Part shown: in pieces, positions 6,329 to 7,456 of the stretch
How positions within the stretch are numbered: the stretch's first letter is position 1
Layout of the letters: the number at the start of each line of letters is the position of its first letter
NCBI GenBank assembly: GCA_002385545.1
Contig: DGDR01000056.1
Location: 1-7,456, forward strand
Source of the DNA: Clostridium sp. UBA3947
Lineage (GTDB): Bacteria; Bacillota; Clostridia; Clostridiales; Clostridiaceae
Direction of reading: 5' to 3'
DNA length: 7,456 nt
Made by a program: the position numbers and the translations under genes
Notes under the pieces: generated by a model
What the model saw: the letters and a program-made list of their open reading frames with translations, nothing else
Database searches by the model: none
What the model was told of the DNA's origin: nothing

Positions 6329-7441
6329 TTAGCCCTCCAAGGTTCCATTACTGCTCTGTATTAGATATTCATTAATAAACAAGTCAATGTCCCCATCCAT
6401 AACTGCGCCTACATTTCCATTTTCAGCTCCAGTTCTATGATCCTTTACCAGAGTATAGGGTTGAAATACATAGGAGCGAATTTGACTACCCCAGCCTATA
6501 TCCTTTAAGTCACCAGTCAAATCCTCGATTTTTTCCTTATGCTCTCTTACCATAAGCTCCGTTAGCTTTGCTTTCAGCATAGCCATAGCCTTTTCCCTAT
6601 TAGCATGCTGACTTCTCTCATTCTGGCATTGAACCACAATACCTGTTGGTAAATGGGTAATTCTTATAGCTGACTCTGTTTTGTTTACATGCTGACCGCC
6701 AGCGCCTCCTGACCTATAAGTATCTATCTTTAAATCATCTGCCTTTATGTCTATATCCTGGCTTTCTGTCAGCTCAGGCAACACTTCTACTGAAGCAAAA
6801 GAGGTTTGCCTTTTACCATTGGCATTGAAGGGCGAAATTCTTACCAAACGGTGTATACCCTTCTCAGCCTTTAGGTAGCCATAGGCATATTCTCCCTTTA
6901 CACTTAATGTAACTCCCTTTATGCCAGCTTCATCCCCTGGTAAATAGTCAAGGGTTTCCAAGGAATAGCCCTTCTTTTCTGCCCAACGGGTATACATTCT
7001 AAGAAGCATCTCCGTCCAGTCCTGGGCATCGGTTCCTCCTGCCCCAGCATGTAGGGTTAAAATAGCATTGTTTTTATCATATTCTCCCGATAGAAGAGTT
7101 TCTATTCTAAACTTATCTATTTCCTCTTGTATCCTTTTTAACTCTCCTTCAGCTTCCCTAATAGAGTCTTCATCCTCCGACTCCTTAATCATCTCCAGTA
7201 GTACTTCTAAATCTTCAACTCCAGTAAATACACTATTAAATCTTTCTAGCTTATCCTTTAGGGACTTACTTTCTATTGTTATAGCCTGGGCTTTTGAGGC
7301 ATCCTCCCAAAAGCCAGGCTCTTGCATGTAATGATCTAATTCTAAAATTCTCTTCTCTAAACCAGCCAGGTCAAAGAGAAGCCCTCATTTCCTCTAAAGC
7401 TTCCTTCATATGGGCTACCTTGTCAACGGCCTCATCTAGCT
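6329..7441 (-). CDS. prfB: Peptide chain release factor 2 (RF2), with programmed +1 frameshift; extreme N-terminus cut by contig end
   Basis: RF2 ends translation at UGA and UAA codons by triggering peptidyl-tRNA hydrolysis in the ribosome. The protein is read in two frames: 7374-7441 in frame 0 (LDEAVDKVAHMKEALEEMRASL), then a +1 shift at CTT TGA C, then 7372-6329 (DLAGLEKRILELDHYMQEPGFW onward, 347 residues). Only the start codon and a few residues appear to be missing, judged against Bacillus subtilis RF2, where 24 residues precede the shift. Numbered from the first visible whole codon, the RF2-specific codon-reading tripeptide SPF is at about 202-204 (RISPFNANGKR) and the catalytic GGQ at about 247-249 (SGGAGGQHVNKTES). 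SPF rather than PxT separates it from RF1. A plain ORF search starts falsely at Met 7327. The gene converges on the M28 peptidase gene and shares its terminator. Confidence 0.96.
7370..7385 (-). other. Programmed +1 ribosomal frameshift site of prfB
   Basis: The minus strand reads AGG GCT TCT CTT TGA C. CTT TGA C (7370-7376) is the canonical slippery codon, in-frame stop and following C. The AGG codon, followed by G, is an internal Shine-Dalgarno-like element at the same distance as the AGGGGG of the classical site. Slippage skips one T, so that GAC (7370-7372) is read next. In the known mechanism, low RF2 leaves the ribosome paused at UGA and favours the shift, so RF2 controls its own synthesis. 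Confidence 0.96.
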
Positions 7442-7456
7442 CTGTCTCTTATACAC
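7442..7456. other. Nextera/Tn5 mosaic-end adapter remnant (not genomic)
   Basis: The last 15 bases, CTGTCTCTTATACAC, are the reverse complement of the inner part of the mosaic end found at 1-19. They truncate prfB artificially: the missing start of that gene is a library boundary, not a biological deletion. Confidence 0.96.

Noticed and set aside
7068..7331. Plus-strand open frame of 87 codons antisense to prfB
   Set aside because: Its Ser-rich translation is the antisense image of the acidic and helical RF2 N-terminal domain.
7371..7373. In-frame TGA near the start of prfB as a sign of a pseudogene or sequencing error
   Set aside because: The exact CTT TGA C context, the upstream AGGG, and continuous RF2 homology after a +1 shift match the known programmed recoding site.
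20..7441. Search for mobile elements, CRISPR arrays, tRNA or rRNA genes, defence clusters, or an undescribed system
   Set aside because: Nothing of the kind is visible. Nearly all the sequence is accounted for by recognised housekeeping genes, their promoters and terminators, and one riboswitch.

Overview
The window looks like an ordinary chromosomal housekeeping segment from a low-GC Firmicute, most likely an anaerobic member of the Clostridia. This rests on the AT-rich sequence, strong GGAGG-type ribosome binding sites, sigma-A-like promoters, an FMN riboswitch of the transcription-terminating type, and the gene order tsaE-tsaB-rimI. The species cannot be named from the sequence alone. Both ends are Nextera/Tn5 mosaic-end adapter (1-19 and 7442-7456), so genomic sequence runs only from about 20 to 7441.

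Layout, left to right. (1) 66-1670, plus strand: a tightly overlapping operon tsaE-tsaB-rimI. TsaE and TsaB belong to the tRNA t6A modification machinery, and RimI is a GNAT N-acetyltransferase. (2) 1669-1701: a perfect 14-bp hairpin that can terminate transcription from both sides. (3) 1704-2596, minus strand: ribU, the riboflavin-binding S component of an ECF transporter. It is preceded by its own promoter, an FMN riboswitch and an intrinsic terminator. (4) 2604-4760, minus strand: tex, an S1-domain transcription accessory protein with its own promoter. (5) 4924-6282, plus strand: an M28-family zinc metallopeptidase with a membrane segment at each end, divergent from tex. (6) 6288-6323: a second bidirectional terminator hairpin. 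(7) 6329-7441, minus strand: prfB (peptide chain release factor 2), nearly complete. It contains the classical programmed +1 frameshift site CTT TGA C, so a plain ORF search misses its N-terminal part.

How the genes relate. Most contribute to translation or transcription quality (t6A modification, N-terminal acetylation, Tex, RF2). RibU brings in riboflavin under FMN feedback. The M28 peptidase is probably a cell-surface exopeptidase and has no obvious functional link to its neighbours.

I found no undescribed system here. The most rewarding items are two RNA-level controls (the RF2 frameshift and the FMN riboswitch with a visible candidate antiterminator), an inverted repeat on the ribU promoter, the doubly anchored peptidase, and the adapter ends.
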